DNA of 64,000 nucleotides, from the NCBI RefSeq assembly GCF_000013045.1, contig NC_007677.1, positions 372,001 to 436,000 of the forward strand, read 5' to 3'. Numbering within the stretch: the stretch's first letter is position 1; each line of letters starts with the position of its first letter. Of this stretch, positions 45,022 through 53,512 are shown in pieces. Made by a program: the position numbers and the translations under genes. Below the pieces are notes generated by a model that was not told the DNA's origin, did no database searches, and saw nothing but the letters and a program-made list of their open reading frames with translations. Source of the DNA: Salinibacter ruber DSM 13855. Lineage in GTDB: Bacteria > Bacteroidota > Rhodothermia > Rhodothermales > Salinibacteraceae.

Positions 45022-45049
45022 CGGCACCCCAAAAACTTTCAAACCACAC

Positions 45050-46447
45050 ATGAGGGTCGTCCGCTGGCTAATTACATTTTGCCTGCTGGCTGGTGTCGCG
45101 CCTGGCTCCGCGTGGGGCCAGTCGCTGCAGGCCCGGATTGGGGCCGCCGCGCCCGGGGACACGATCGTCGTGACGGGCGGGGTGCACGAGGGGCCGTTCG
45201 TCGTCGACATCCCGCTGGTCCTGCGGGGGCGCAACCGCCCGCACCTGAAGGGCGACGAGCAGACGCACGTCGTTGCGGTGGACGCCGCCGACGTCACCAT
45301 TGAGGGATTTCGCATTTCCGGGTCGGGCACGGACCTGGGCGACGACCACGCCGGCGTGATGGTGCGGGCGCCGCGAGCGACCATCCGGGACAATCACCTG
45401 TCCGACGTGCTGCACGGGGTGTACGTGAAAGGAGCGGACCGGGCGGTTGTCGTGGAGAACGTGATCGAGGGACCGCCCACCGTCACGCGGCGGGTGTCCC
45501 CCGAGGAGGCCCGGCGCCACGACTGCTCGGTGCCGCCGGGGGGCGGCGACTGTGCCGTCCCCCTTCCGGTCCCGCAGCGGGGCAACGGCATTCACCTGTG
45601 GAGCTCGCTCCACAATACGGTGACGCACAACACCGTGCACCACACGCGGGACGGGGTCTATTTCTCACACTCCAACCACACCTACGCGGCCCGCAACACG
45701 ATTCACGACGTGCGCTACGGCCTGCACTACATGTATTCGGACGACAACACGTTCGAGCACAATCGCTTCTTCGACAACGAGTCCAGGTCGGCGCTCATGT
45801 ACTCCACGCGGATCGCGGTGCGGCACAACGTCTTCCGGGACAACCGGTCGCAGCGGGGCTACGGGCTGCTCCTGCAGACCGTGAGCAAGAGCCGGTTCGC
45901 GCACAACCGCATGATCCAGAACGGCACGGGCGTCTACCTCGAAAACAGCACGCGCAATACGTTTGCGGACAACGTCGTGGCCTCCAACTATCGGGGGATC
46001 CGGGTTACCGGAAGCTCGATGGAAAACCGGTTTGGGCGCAACGTTATCCGGGGCAACCTGAACACGGCCACGGTGTCCGGGGCCCGTGCCACGAACGCGT
46101 GGCACGTCGACGGGCGCGGCAACTACTGGGGCCCGCGCGGCCTGCTCGACCTGAATGCCGATGGGGTGAGCGAGCTGCCGCACCGGACGGTCGACCTGTT
46201 TGGGGAGCGGCGCGAGGACTTCCCGTACGTCGACCTGCTGGCGGGCAGCCCCGGCCTCTCGCTCCTCGCCGACGCCCTGGCGCGCGTGCCGGGCACGGGC
46301 ATCCCGACGATCACCGACGAGCACCCGCTCGTGGCGCCCCCTTCGCCCCCTGAGGAAGAGGGCGCAACCGGGCTCGGGTCCCTCTTCACGCTTGGCATTG
46401 TCTTGTTGACCGTCGGTGCGGTTGCGCTGCGGAGGCGAGTGGTATGA
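45050..46447 (+). CDS. nosD: Periplasmic copper-site assembly protein NosD
   Basis: A 465-residue periplasmic protein needed for building the CuZ centre of NosZ together with NosF and NosY. It has a Sec signal peptide (MRVVRWLITFCLLAGVAP, cleaved at AWGQ) and then a right-handed beta-helix of CASH repeats with many asparagine-histidine turns (HNTVHHTRDGVYFSHSN, YMYSDDNTFEHNRFFDNES, RHNVFRDNRSQRGYGLLL). The C terminus ends in a hydrophobic helix (SLFTLGIVLLTVGAVALRR), so it is tethered at the inner membrane. The stop overlaps the nosF start (ATGA). Confidence 0.93.
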   Translation: MRVVRWLITFCLLAGVAPGSAWGQSLQARIGAAAPGDTIVVTGGVHEGPFVVDIPLVLRGRNRPHLKGDEQTHVVAVDAADVTIEGFRISGSGTDLGDDHAGVMVRAPRATIRDNHLSDVLHGVYVKGADRAVVVENVIEGPPTVTRRVSPEEARRHDCSVPPGGGDCAVPLPVPQRGNGIHLWSSLHNTVTHNTVHHTRDGVYFSHSNHTYAARNTIHDVRYGLHYMYSDDNTFEHNRFFDNESRSALMYSTRIAVRHNVFRDNRSQRGYGLLLQTVSKSRFAHNRMIQNGTGVYLENSTRNTFADNVVASNYRGIRVTGSSMENRFGRNVIRGNLNTATVSGARATNAWHVDGRGNYWGPRGLLDLNADGVSELPHRTVDLFGERREDFPYVDLLAGSPGLSLLADALARVPGTGIPTITDEHPLVAPPSPPEEEGATGLGSLFTLGIVLLTVGAVALRRRVV

Positions 46448-47124
46448 TTGAGGTAGCAGATCTCTACAAGTCGTTCGGGGACGCGGCGGTCCTGCAGGGC
46501 GCGTCGTTCTCGGCGGCCCCGGGTACCGCGACGGTGCTGGTGGGCCCCAACGGATCGGGCAAAACGACGACCCTGCACGTGCTCGCGGGGCTCGTGACGC
46601 CGGACGCCGGGACGGCCCGGATCGACGGGACGGACGTGACGACCGACCGGACCGCGGCGCAGGAACGACTCGCGTTTCTGCCGCAGGACGTGCGCTTCCA
46701 CGATGCCCTCACGCCCCGCCAGGTGCTACGGTTCTATGCGGGACTCCGCGACGCCCCCGACGCGCGCCTCGACGCGCTGCTCGACGACGTGGGGCTCGCC
46801 GACGCCGCCCAGAAGTCGTGCGGGGCGCTCTCGGGGGGCATGCGGCAGCGGCTCGGGATTGCGGTCTTCGAACTGGCCCGGGCGCCCGTGCTCCTGCTCG
46901 ACGAGCCGGGGCTGAGCCTGGACCCGAAGTGGCGGGGCTTCCTCATGGACCGCCTCCGGGCGCGGGTGGAGGAGGGGGCGGCGGTGCTCATGGCCACGCA
47001 CCTGCTGGACGTGTGGCGCCCCCTGGCCGACCGCGTGCTCCGCTGTGAGGGCGGGACGGTCCGGGAAGTGGAGCCGACGACTGGGGCTGTCGCCTCCGTC
47101 GACGAGAACGCCTCCGCGGTGTGA
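46444..47124 (+). CDS. nosF: ABC ATPase NosF
   Basis: A 226-residue cytosolic ATPase that pairs with NosY to supply a sulfur-containing compound for the copper centre of NosZ. Walker A is VGPNGSGKTTTLHVLAG (about residue 33), the Q-loop is FLPQDVRF, the signature is LSGGMRQRLG and Walker B is VLLLDEPGLSLDPK. The overlap with nosD (four bases) and the position before NosY leave little doubt. A spacer of 112 bp with small repeats separates it from nosY. Confidence 0.93.
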   Translation: MIEVADLYKSFGDAAVLQGASFSAAPGTATVLVGPNGSGKTTTLHVLAGLVTPDAGTARIDGTDVTTDRTAAQERLAFLPQDVRFHDALTPRQVLRFYAGLRDAPDARLDALLDDVGLADAAQKSCGALSGGMRQRLGIAVFELARAPVLLLDEPGLSLDPKWRGFLMDRLRARVEEGAAVLMATHLLDVWRPLADRVLRCEGGTVREVEPTTGAVASVDENASAV

Positions 47125-47131
47125 CTCGGGG

Positions 47132-47170
47132 TGCGTCGTTCGGATTGCGTCGTTCGGATTGCGTCGTCCG
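47132..47170 (+). repeat. Short tandem repeat of 14 bp between nosF and nosY
   Basis: TGCGTCGTTCGGAT occurs twice in a row (47132-47145 and 47146-47159) and again as the partial TGCGTCGTCCG (47160-47170). Similar degenerate runs follow near 47180-47205 (TACGCAAT-type units). Possible slippage-prone spacer that sets the distance between nosF and nosY. Confidence 0.6.
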
Positions 47171-47236
47171 TGGTAGAACAAATACGCAATACGCACTACG
47201 CAATGATCTCTTGACCCTCAAATTCTCGACCCCACC

Positions 47237-48031
47237 ATGCATCTTGCCAGACTGCCAGCTTCGGTCTACCGGGCCCTCATCCGGCGCGAAGTTGTCACCA
47301 CGTTTCACAACCGGTTCGTGCAGATTTTTGCGGTCGTCGCGTGGGCGGGGAGCATCGCCGTTGCGGCCCTGAGCGGGCGCCCCGAGGCCGTGCCGTACGG
47401 GCTGCTGCTGTTGTTCTTGTATCTGGTGCCGCTCTTTGGGCTGCTCGTCGGCGTAAGCGCCGCCCACGAGGAGCGCGACGAGCGGGCGTTTTTGTGGAGC
47501 CAGCCGGTGCCGCGGGCCGCGTTCGTGCTGGGCAAGGCGGTCACGCTCATCGTGGCCCTGGCGGCCGTGCTCCTCGGGGCACTCGTGGCGGGGGCCGTGG
47601 TGGGGGCGAGCGCGGGCACGCTGGCGCTCCTGTGGGGCTTGGGGACGGGGCTCGTGCTGGTCAGCGTGAGTGCCGGCCTCGCCGCGGGGCAATACACGAC
47701 GAGCCGGGCGCGCGGGCTCATGGTCGTTCTCGTGGTGTGGGTCGTGGTCTTTGCGCTCTACGACGCGGCCGCGCTGGGGCTGTCGGGGCTCGGGGCGATG
47801 CAGGCCGTGCCCGCGTTCTGGGTCGGCCTCTTGCTCCTCAACCCGATCGATGCGGTGCGGCTGGCCGGCCTCTTTGCCCTCGAAGACGTGCCGTTTTCGG
47901 CGCCGGGGGACGCGGCGTGGATGGGAGACCTGATGGCGGGGCTGCCGGCCTGGGTGGCGGTGCTCACGGCGGTGTGGACGGGCGGGCTGCTCCTGCTGGC
48001 CTGTCGGCGCCTCCGTCGGCTCGACCTGTGA
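47237..48031 (+). CDS. nosY: ABC permease NosY
   Basis: A 264-residue inner-membrane protein with six helices, the permease partner of NosF in the maturation of the NosZ copper centre. Typical family traits: an N-terminal amphipathic region (YRALIRREVVTTFHNRFVQ), the cytosolic loop SAAHEERDERAFLWSQPVPR, and helices such as AVLLGALVAGAVVGA. It ends two bases before the convergent end of the Crp/Fnr-type gene. This cluster contains no nosL, nosG or nosH in the sequence seen. Confidence 0.88.
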   Translation: MHLARLPASVYRALIRREVVTTFHNRFVQIFAVVAWAGSIAVAALSGRPEAVPYGLLLLFLYLVPLFGLLVGVSAAHEERDERAFLWSQPVPRAAFVLGKAVTLIVALAAVLLGALVAGAVVGASAGTLALLWGLGTGLVLVSVSAGLAAGQYTTSRARGLMVVLVVWVVVFALYDAAALGLSGLGAMQAVPAFWVGLLLLNPIDAVRLAGLFALEDVPFSAPGDAAWMGDLMAGLPAWVAVLTAVWTGGLLLLACRRLRRLDL

Positions 48032-48033
48032 GA

Positions 48034-48744
48034 TCAGGCGGAATCCACGAGGTGCCGCAGGCCCCGCACGTCCGTCAGGACAATGTCCGCGTCCTCCGTC
48101 CGGATGAGGTCCTTGTCCTGCAGGGTCCGAAGCGCCCGCGAGAGCGTCTCGGGGACGGTGCCCAGCTCGGCGGCGAGGACGGACTTGGGAATGTCGAGCT
48201 CGACGGTGGGCACGGTGGGGGGGTTGTCCGGGACCGTGGGCACCTGCTCGACGAGATAGCGGGCCAGGCGCTCCGTCACGTCCTGGAGCGACACGGCGTC
48301 GAGCTGGCGCACTGCGCTGCGCAGCCCCCCGGCCATCTGGCCCAGCATGTGCAGGGCCGACCGCGGATGGGCGTCGACGAACGAGAGAAAGGCGTCGGCC
48401 GGGAAGAAGAAGAGAGCACTGTCCGTGAGCGTCTCGGCGGTGGCCGGGTACGTGTCGCCGGCGTCCGTTTCGAACAGGGGAACCTCGGCGAACGACTCGC
48501 CGGGGCGGATGACGTGCAGCACCAGCATCCGGCCCTCCGGGCTCAGCCGATAAACGTGGACGCCGCCCTCGACGAGAAGGTAGAATCCCCGATACGCGTC
48601 TCCGCGCTGGAACAGGATCGTGCCGCTCGCCGCCGTACGGGCCTGTCCGAGGTCGATGAGGCGCTCGCGCTCCTCCGTGGACACGCCCCCAAAGAAGGGA
48701 TGATCACGCATTGCGTCGGTGATGTCGGCGGGCGACACGTCCAT
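48034..48744 (-). CDS. Crp/Fnr family regulator, cysteine-free (Dnr/NnrR-like)
   Basis: A 236-residue transcription factor with an N-terminal cyclic-nucleotide-type fold (GTILFQRGDAYRGFYLLVEG, GESFAEVPLF), a long dimer helix and a C-terminal winged helix whose recognition helix ELGTVPETLSRALRTLQ carries the E-x2-S-R pattern that reads TTGA half-sites. The protein contains no cysteine at all, so it cannot bear the Fnr iron-sulfur cluster; members of the Dnr/NnrR branch, which sense NO through haem, fit better. It is convergent with nosY (2 bp) and would be the natural activator of the TTGAG-N4-ATCAA site before nosZ. Sensing of NO is inference. Confidence 0.85.
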   Translation of the reverse strand: MDVSPADITDAMRDHPFFGGVSTEERERLIDLGQARTAASGTILFQRGDAYRGFYLLVEGGVHVYRLSPEGRMLVLHVIRPGESFAEVPLFETDAGDTYPATAETLTDSALFFFPADAFLSFVDAHPRSALHMLGQMAGGLRSAVRQLDAVSLQDVTERLARYLVEQVPTVPDNPPTVPTVELDIPKSVLAAELGTVPETLSRALRTLQDKDLIRTEDADIVLTDVRGLRHLVDSA

Positions 48745-48851
48745 GGGGCCAATGGCGACAGGGACCAGTCCGCTTCGGCCGGAGCGGGGACGCCGGGGGC
48801 TGGAGGCCGATGTACTGCTCGGGTCGTACAGAATAAAACATTCGCGCTTCC

Positions 48852-49160
48852 ATGTCCACCACCGTCCCCACGATTCTCGACGTCCGCCCCCTGCAGGCGG
48901 AGCGGAAGTTCGAGTCGGTGCTCGTGGTCCTCGATGGGCTCGATGCGGGCGAGTCGTTCGTGCTCGTGGACGACGTAGACCCGAGAACGTTGCGCCTGCG
49001 GATCAGGGATGAGCGCTCAGGGGCGGTCCGGTGGGCATACCTCAAGAAGGGCCCCCGCGTCTGGTGTGTGCGCGTGGAGCGGGGCCCGGCCGCCCTCCAG
49101 GAAGGCGTGCGCGGAGAGGGGGAGTGGGGGAACGCCCCACCCGATCGTTCAAGAGCGTAG
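48852..49160 (+). CDS. DUF2249 domain protein
   Basis: A 102-residue cytosolic protein matching DUF2249: ILDVRPLQAERKFESVLVVL, then GESFVLVDDVDPRTLRLRI and RWAYLKKGPRVWCVRVE. DUF2249 proteins are common next to denitrification and oxidase genes and are presumed to act in redox or sulfur handling, but no activity is proven. The C-terminal 20 residues are not conserved. It begins 107 bp from the divergent regulator gene. Confidence 0.85.
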   Translation: MSTTVPTILDVRPLQAERKFESVLVVLDGLDAGESFVLVDDVDPRTLRLRIRDERSGAVRWAYLKKGPRVWCVRVERGPAALQEGVRGEGEWGNAPPDRSRA

Positions 49161-49278
49161 GGTTGCGGGAGGAGATGCTGAATCGTACCATAGTTGTGAG
49201 AAATACGGCACGTGTGCCTGTTGGGGCCGCGTCGGCCGCTTCCGTTCGCCGTTCTCCCGAATTGTGTGTCTGCTCTTC

Positions 49279-49482
49279 ATGCCGACCGATGAGTCCGACG
49301 CCTCGACCGACGGTGCTGCGGCGGGGGACGACTCGGGCAAGGCCCGAGACATTTCCCTCGACGAGTTCCAGCCCTACGGGACCCTCGCGGTCACGGGGGC
49401 ATATTTCATTCTTCTGCTCGTGCTGTACGCGCTGCTGTACTTTGTCGAGTTTGCCACGCACGCCCCCCACATCATTGAGTAA
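49279..49482 (+). CDS. cbaD: ba3-type cytochrome c oxidase subunit IIa
   Basis: A 67-residue single-pass protein. After a hydrophilic N-terminal 30 residues comes FQPYGTLAVTGAYFILLLVL and a second half of the helix, the P-x-GTL pattern of the CoxIIa family, the small helix that replaces the first helix of subunit II in ba3 oxidases. Start chosen by position: the frame extends upstream but with unlike sequence. It ends 13 bp before subunit II. Confidence 0.8.
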   Translation: MPTDESDASTDGAAAGDDSGKARDISLDEFQPYGTLAVTGAYFILLLVLYALLYFVEFATHAPHIIE

Positions 49483-49495
49483 GCCCTGATCGACC

Positions 49496-50017
49496 ATGCA
49501 CGTTCATCGTTTTGAGAAGCTCTGGATCGGGCTCTCCCTGCTCCTCATCGCCGCCTTTATCGGGATTGTGCTCTTCGGGTTCACGGTGATGAACCTGAAG
49601 GTGCCCGGCGTAGAAACGGGCGAGACCGTCGACCCGGCGACCGTCCTGTCGGAGGGGCCGTTTGCAAAGCCCGGGGTGCGGAAGATCAGTGACGACCACT
49701 ACGAGGTGTACATGCTGGCCCAGCAGTTTATCTTTCGCCCCGGAAGCACCCGGCCTCTGACCCTGCCGGCCGATACCAAGATCACCTTTCACATGACGAG
49801 CCCGGACGTCATGCACGGGTTCGAGGTGCCGGGAAGCGGCCTGAACTCGACGGTCATCCCGGGGCAGGTCGCGACCTTCACGACCCGGTTTCCGGAGGCC
49901 AAAAGCTACGGCATCATCTGCCATCAGTACTGTGGCTCGGCCCACCACAACATGCAGGGAGAAATCAAGGTCGTCCCCCCATCCGAGTTTGACGAGAGCA
50001 ACTTGATATCGCAATGA
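49496..50017 (+). CDS. cbaB: ba3-type cytochrome c oxidase subunit II (CuA)
   Basis: A 173-residue subunit with one N-terminal helix (about 12-34) and a periplasmic cupredoxin domain. CuA ligands are CHQYCGSAHHNM (C-x3-C-x3-H-x2-M) and the first histidine in VMHGFEVPGS. The short size and single helix match B-type oxidases. It accepts electrons from a small copper protein or cytochrome c. Its stop overlaps the subunit I start (ATGA). Confidence 0.92.
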   Translation: MHVHRFEKLWIGLSLLLIAAFIGIVLFGFTVMNLKVPGVETGETVDPATVLSEGPFAKPGVRKISDDHYEVYMLAQQFIFRPGSTRPLTLPADTKITFHMTSPDVMHGFEVPGSGLNSTVIPGQVATFTTRFPEAKSYGIICHQYCGSAHHNMQGEIKVVPPSEFDESNLISQ

Positions 50018-51687
50018 CGTTTGTTGACCACTACCCGAAAGCGGCGCGCATCGTCAAGGCCAACCTGATCGTCGCGTTCGTGGCCCTCGGCATCGGGGGC
50101 TTCTTCGGCCTCATTCAGGCGCTACACCGCACAGATGTCTTTCGGGGCTTCGTCTCCTCGGTGCAGTACTACGACGTGCTCACCGGCCACGGCGTCCTGC
50201 TGGCCCTCGTGTTCACCACCTTCTTCATCACAGGGCTGTACCAGTGGGGCGTCACGCGCACCATGGAGCGTGAGCCGGAGAGCTCCGCGTTCTCGTGGAC
50301 GTGGTTCGCGATGATGGGAGTGGGGACGACCATGACGGCCACGGCCATCCTCGGCGGGCTCGTGCCGGGCAGCGGCCTGAGCGCGGCGGTGCTTTACACG
50401 TTCTACCCGCCGCTGCAGGCGCATCCGCTCTTCTACATCGGCGCGGCGCTTCTGGTCGTGGGCTCGTGGCTGGCCGGGGCGGACTGGTTCTGGACGTACC
50501 GGAAGTGGCGGGCCGACAACCCCGACGCCCGGATCCCACTGCAGACCTACATGGTGATCTTCACGTGGCTCATGTGGTACCTCTGCTCGCTGGGGCTGGC
50601 GCTGGAGGTGGTCGTGCTCCTCATCCCGTGGTCGCTCGGGTTCGTCGAGAAGATTGATCCGCTGCTGCCCCGCACGCTCTTCTGGTACTTCGGGCACGCG
50701 GTGGTGTACTTCTGGCTGTTGCCGGCCTACTTCGTGTGGTACTCCATTCTGCCGAAGCTCTCGGGCGGCCGTCTCTTCAGCGACCCGCTCGCCCGCGTCG
50801 TCTTCATCTTCTTCCTGCTCTTGTCCACGCCCATCGGCTACCACCACCAGTACGCGGACCCGGGCATCACCCTGGTGTACAAGATGTGGGCGCTCATCAT
50901 GACGCTCGTCATTCTGCTGCCGAGCCTCATGACGGCCTTCACGGTGATCTCGTCCATGGAGCACGGGGCGCGGCAGCGCGGCGGCAGCGGCTACTTCGCC
51001 TGGATGGGGGCGCTGCCGTGGGGCCAGCCCGCCTTCGTGGGCTGTGCGCTGGCCGGCATCATGTTCGCCGCGGGCGGCTTTAGCGGCATGATTAACGCCT
51101 CGCTCAACATCGACATGCTGGTCCACAACACCGCGTGGATCCCCGGCCACTTCCACCTCACGGTGGGCACGGCGGTGGCCCTCACCTTCATGGCCATCAC
51201 CTACTGGCTGCTGCCGCAGTTGACGGGGAAGGCGCTCAAGTTCAAAAACCTGGCCCTGGCCCAGCCCTACACCTGGTTCATCGGGATGACGCTGATGTCC
51301 AACGCGCTTCACCGGCAGGGCCTGGCGGGCGTGCCGCGCCGCGTGGCGGAGCCCCAGTACGCGGGCATCGACTACGAGGTGCCGTTCGGCACGATGGCGG
51401 AGATGGACTGGCAGGTGGCCATCGGGGGCACCATTCTCTTCGTGTCGATGGTGCTCTTCCTCGTGGTCATCGGGGGCACGTGGTGGAGCGGCGCCCCCGC
51501 CACCGACGTGGACGACGTGATCCCGCCCGCCCTCTCGGGGCCGGAGCACTCGCCGAAGATCCTGGACAACCTGAAATTGTGGATGGGGGTGGCCGTGGCG
51601 CTGGTCCTTATCGCCTACACGCTGCCGCTGGCCGAGATGGTCATGGACGGGCTCTTCTCGCCGGGGGCGTTCCCGGCGCCGATGTAG
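50014..51687 (+). CDS. cbaA: ba3-type cytochrome c oxidase subunit I
   Basis: A 557-residue haem-copper oxygen reductase of the B type. Low-spin haem ligands are in DVLTGHGVLLALVF and HLTVGTAVALTF region; the CuB site is FGHAVVYFWLLPAYFVWY with the cross-linked tyrosine four positions after histidine, plus HH in GYHHQYADPG; the haem a3-type ligand is in NTAWIPGHFHLTVG. No K-channel glutamate of A-type enzymes (HPEVYIL) is present; the V-Y-F-W motif is that of ba3. High oxygen affinity is expected. The gene overlaps subunit II and precedes an unknown membrane-anchored protein. Confidence 0.93.
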   Translation: MTFVDHYPKAARIVKANLIVAFVALGIGGFFGLIQALHRTDVFRGFVSSVQYYDVLTGHGVLLALVFTTFFITGLYQWGVTRTMEREPESSAFSWTWFAMMGVGTTMTATAILGGLVPGSGLSAAVLYTFYPPLQAHPLFYIGAALLVVGSWLAGADWFWTYRKWRADNPDARIPLQTYMVIFTWLMWYLCSLGLALEVVVLLIPWSLGFVEKIDPLLPRTLFWYFGHAVVYFWLLPAYFVWYSILPKLSGGRLFSDPLARVVFIFFLLLSTPIGYHHQYADPGITLVYKMWALIMTLVILLPSLMTAFTVISSMEHGARQRGGSGYFAWMGALPWGQPAFVGCALAGIMFAAGGFSGMINASLNIDMLVHNTAWIPGHFHLTVGTAVALTFMAITYWLLPQLTGKALKFKNLALAQPYTWFIGMTLMSNALHRQGLAGVPRRVAEPQYAGIDYEVPFGTMAEMDWQVAIGGTILFVSMVLFLVVIGGTWWSGAPATDVDDVIPPALSGPEHSPKILDNLKLWMGVAVALVLIAYTLPLAEMVMDGLFSPGAFPAPM

Positions 51688-51801
51688 ACGCGCATGGGCG
51701 CCAGAACGGCGGCGCCCGGCGCGCCTGGGCTGGGGCGGGGCCCGGAGGCCCGAACTGAACCCGTCCGGTGGCTGTCTCGACGATTCCCGGCCTTCTGTTC
51801 G

Positions 51802-52419
51802 ATGGACGATCCCTCTTCTTCCGAGACGGACGATGCTCCGTCCCCGTCTGCGCCCGACGCGCCCGACGAGGTCAACCCCTGGGTGGTCCGCTTCTTTCTC
51901 ATTCTCGCGTTCGGGCTGGCGTTCGGGATTGAGGGCATGACCCTGGTGCGTAGCTACCTGCTGAGTGGAGAGGGGGAGTCGAAGACCGTGGCCGAGAAAC
52001 AGGAGGCCCCGACGGGCGCACGAGGGCCACAAGCGTCCGACGCCCCCCTCCGGATCGGCGACGACCTTCTGCCGGCCACCGACGTAACGGAGCGCGTGGT
52101 GGAAATGCAGGTGCGGGCCCAGTCGTCCGGGCCCTGGACCTTCCGGCTCGCCGTCGCGGTGGACAACCGCACGGACACGCCCTACCGCCTTACCCTGCGG
52201 GCCCTGGAGACGGACGACGGCACGGTGCTCGACGAGAGGCGGACGGCGACGTGGCCCCCCGGCGACTCGACGCGGTTCCGGGCCGCCTGGCCGATGGGGG
52301 CCGACGCCCGCCCGCAGTCACTCATCGCCGAGGCGCAGCTGCAATACGCCGCGGATTCCACCCGCACCGTGCGCCGGCGCATTTCGTTCGGGCACGTGCC
52401 GGTGCAGATGGAGCGCTAG
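51802..52419 (+). CDS. Membrane-anchored protein of unknown function downstream of ba3 oxidase
   Basis: A 205-residue protein I do not recognise. The start at 51802 (MDDPSSSETDD) gives an acidic, disordered N terminus, one helix (VVRFFLILAFGLAFGIEGMT, about 28-47) and a periplasmic beta-rich domain with DVTERVVEMQVRAQ and FRLAVAVDNRTDTPYRL, resembling a fibronectin-III or DUF-type sandwich that measures bonds between a membrane complex and its surroundings. It follows the ba3 subunit I gene by 114 bp on the same strand, so it may be an accessory subunit or assembly factor. No functional motif is visible. Confidence 0.65.
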   Translation: MDDPSSSETDDAPSPSAPDAPDEVNPWVVRFFLILAFGLAFGIEGMTLVRSYLLSGEGESKTVAEKQEAPTGARGPQASDAPLRIGDDLLPATDVTERVVEMQVRAQSSGPWTFRLAVAVDNRTDTPYRLTLRALETDDGTVLDERRTATWPPGDSTRFRAAWPMGADARPQSLIAEAQLQYAADSTRTVRRRISFGHVPVQMER

Positions 52420-52641
52420 TCGGTGGGAGCGATCCGTTTTCCACCGTGAAATGCCCCAGGCCCGGAATTTGTCTTTTTCCCCGAGGCTCGGTGGCTCCCG
52501 GGACGGGGCGACCGAGCCGATTCTGACGAGGCGAGGCGGGCACGCCTCCCCCGAGTAGGGATCTTCCCCTATGTTCTCCTGTTGTGACATGGCCACTCTC
52601 TTGGCCCCACGCACTGTCGTCACCACCAGACGAGACCTTTC

Positions 52642-53451
52642 ATGGAGCTTGAGTCGGGACGCCCGCGCCACGAACAGATCAGCGACTGGCTGCGCGAGCA
52701 GATTGAGCAGGACACGTACGAGGTCGACGAAAAACTCCCCTCCGAAAAGCAACTGGGGGACCGGTTCGACGTGAGCCGGGTGACGGTGCGGCGGGCCCTG
52801 CAGACGCTTGAGAATGAGGACTACATCTACCGCCAGCAGGGGCTCGGCTCGTTCGTCAAGGAGCGCCGGGCCGCGCAGGGCCTCGTGCGCCTCACGGACT
52901 TTGCGCAGGACATGGCACAGGCGGGCCTCGAAGCGTCCTCTCAGGTCGAGCATCACGCCCCGGAGTCCCCCCCGCCCGCGGTTGCCGTCCACCTGGATAC
53001 GGACGACCAGACGGTGATGCGACTCGACCGCCTTCGCCTCGGAGACGGGCGGCCCGTTGCGTTCGACCGGACGTGGCTCCCCATGTTCTACGCGCAGCTC
53101 CTGGAGGGCCACGACCTGGAGGAGGAGACGATCTACCATATTCTCGAAGCGGAGTACGACATTCCCGTCCTGCGCGGCCACTACCGCATCACGGCCGCCA
53201 ACGCGGACGCGCCCATTGCGGACCTGCTCGGCGTGGACGCCGGGCAGGCGCTGCTCCTCATCGAGCGCCTGTCGCTGACGGAGGGCGACAAGCGCGTCTA
53301 CTTCCAGCGGCGGTACTACCGCAGTGACCGGGTGGCCTACGAGCTCGAACTGGCCCGCGACACCACCCGGCACGATGCGGGAGAGCACGGCATGCCCCTC
53401 CGTGAGTTTGAGCCCGTCTTCGACGATGATGTGGACGCGCACCAGGAGTAG
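52642..53451 (+). CDS. GntR family regulator with UTRA domain
   Basis: A 269-residue transcription factor. Residues 5-70 are a GntR winged helix (EKLPSEKQLGDRFDVSRVTV, RRALQTLENEDYIYRQQGLG), and the rest is a UTRA ligand-binding domain (RLRLGDGRPVAFDRTWLPMF, LLGVDAGQALLLIERLSL, YFQRRYYRSDRVAYELEL), the HutC subfamily. Ligands are usually small metabolites such as sugars, amino sugars or urocanate; none can be assigned here. It stands between the ba3 and the sulfide oxidation genes, with a 222-bp upstream gap. Confidence 0.9.
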   Translation: MELESGRPRHEQISDWLREQIEQDTYEVDEKLPSEKQLGDRFDVSRVTVRRALQTLENEDYIYRQQGLGSFVKERRAAQGLVRLTDFAQDMAQAGLEASSQVEHHAPESPPPAVAVHLDTDDQTVMRLDRLRLGDGRPVAFDRTWLPMFYAQLLEGHDLEEETIYHILEAEYDIPVLRGHYRITAANADAPIADLLGVDAGQALLLIERLSLTEGDKRVYFQRRYYRSDRVAYELELARDTTRHDAGEHGMPLREFEPVFDDDVDAHQE

Positions 53452-53512
53452 GCGTCATGTTGCGGGACGGGGAGAAGGCACACATCCGCCGGCGGCCGGG
53501 TGCCCACGGCGA

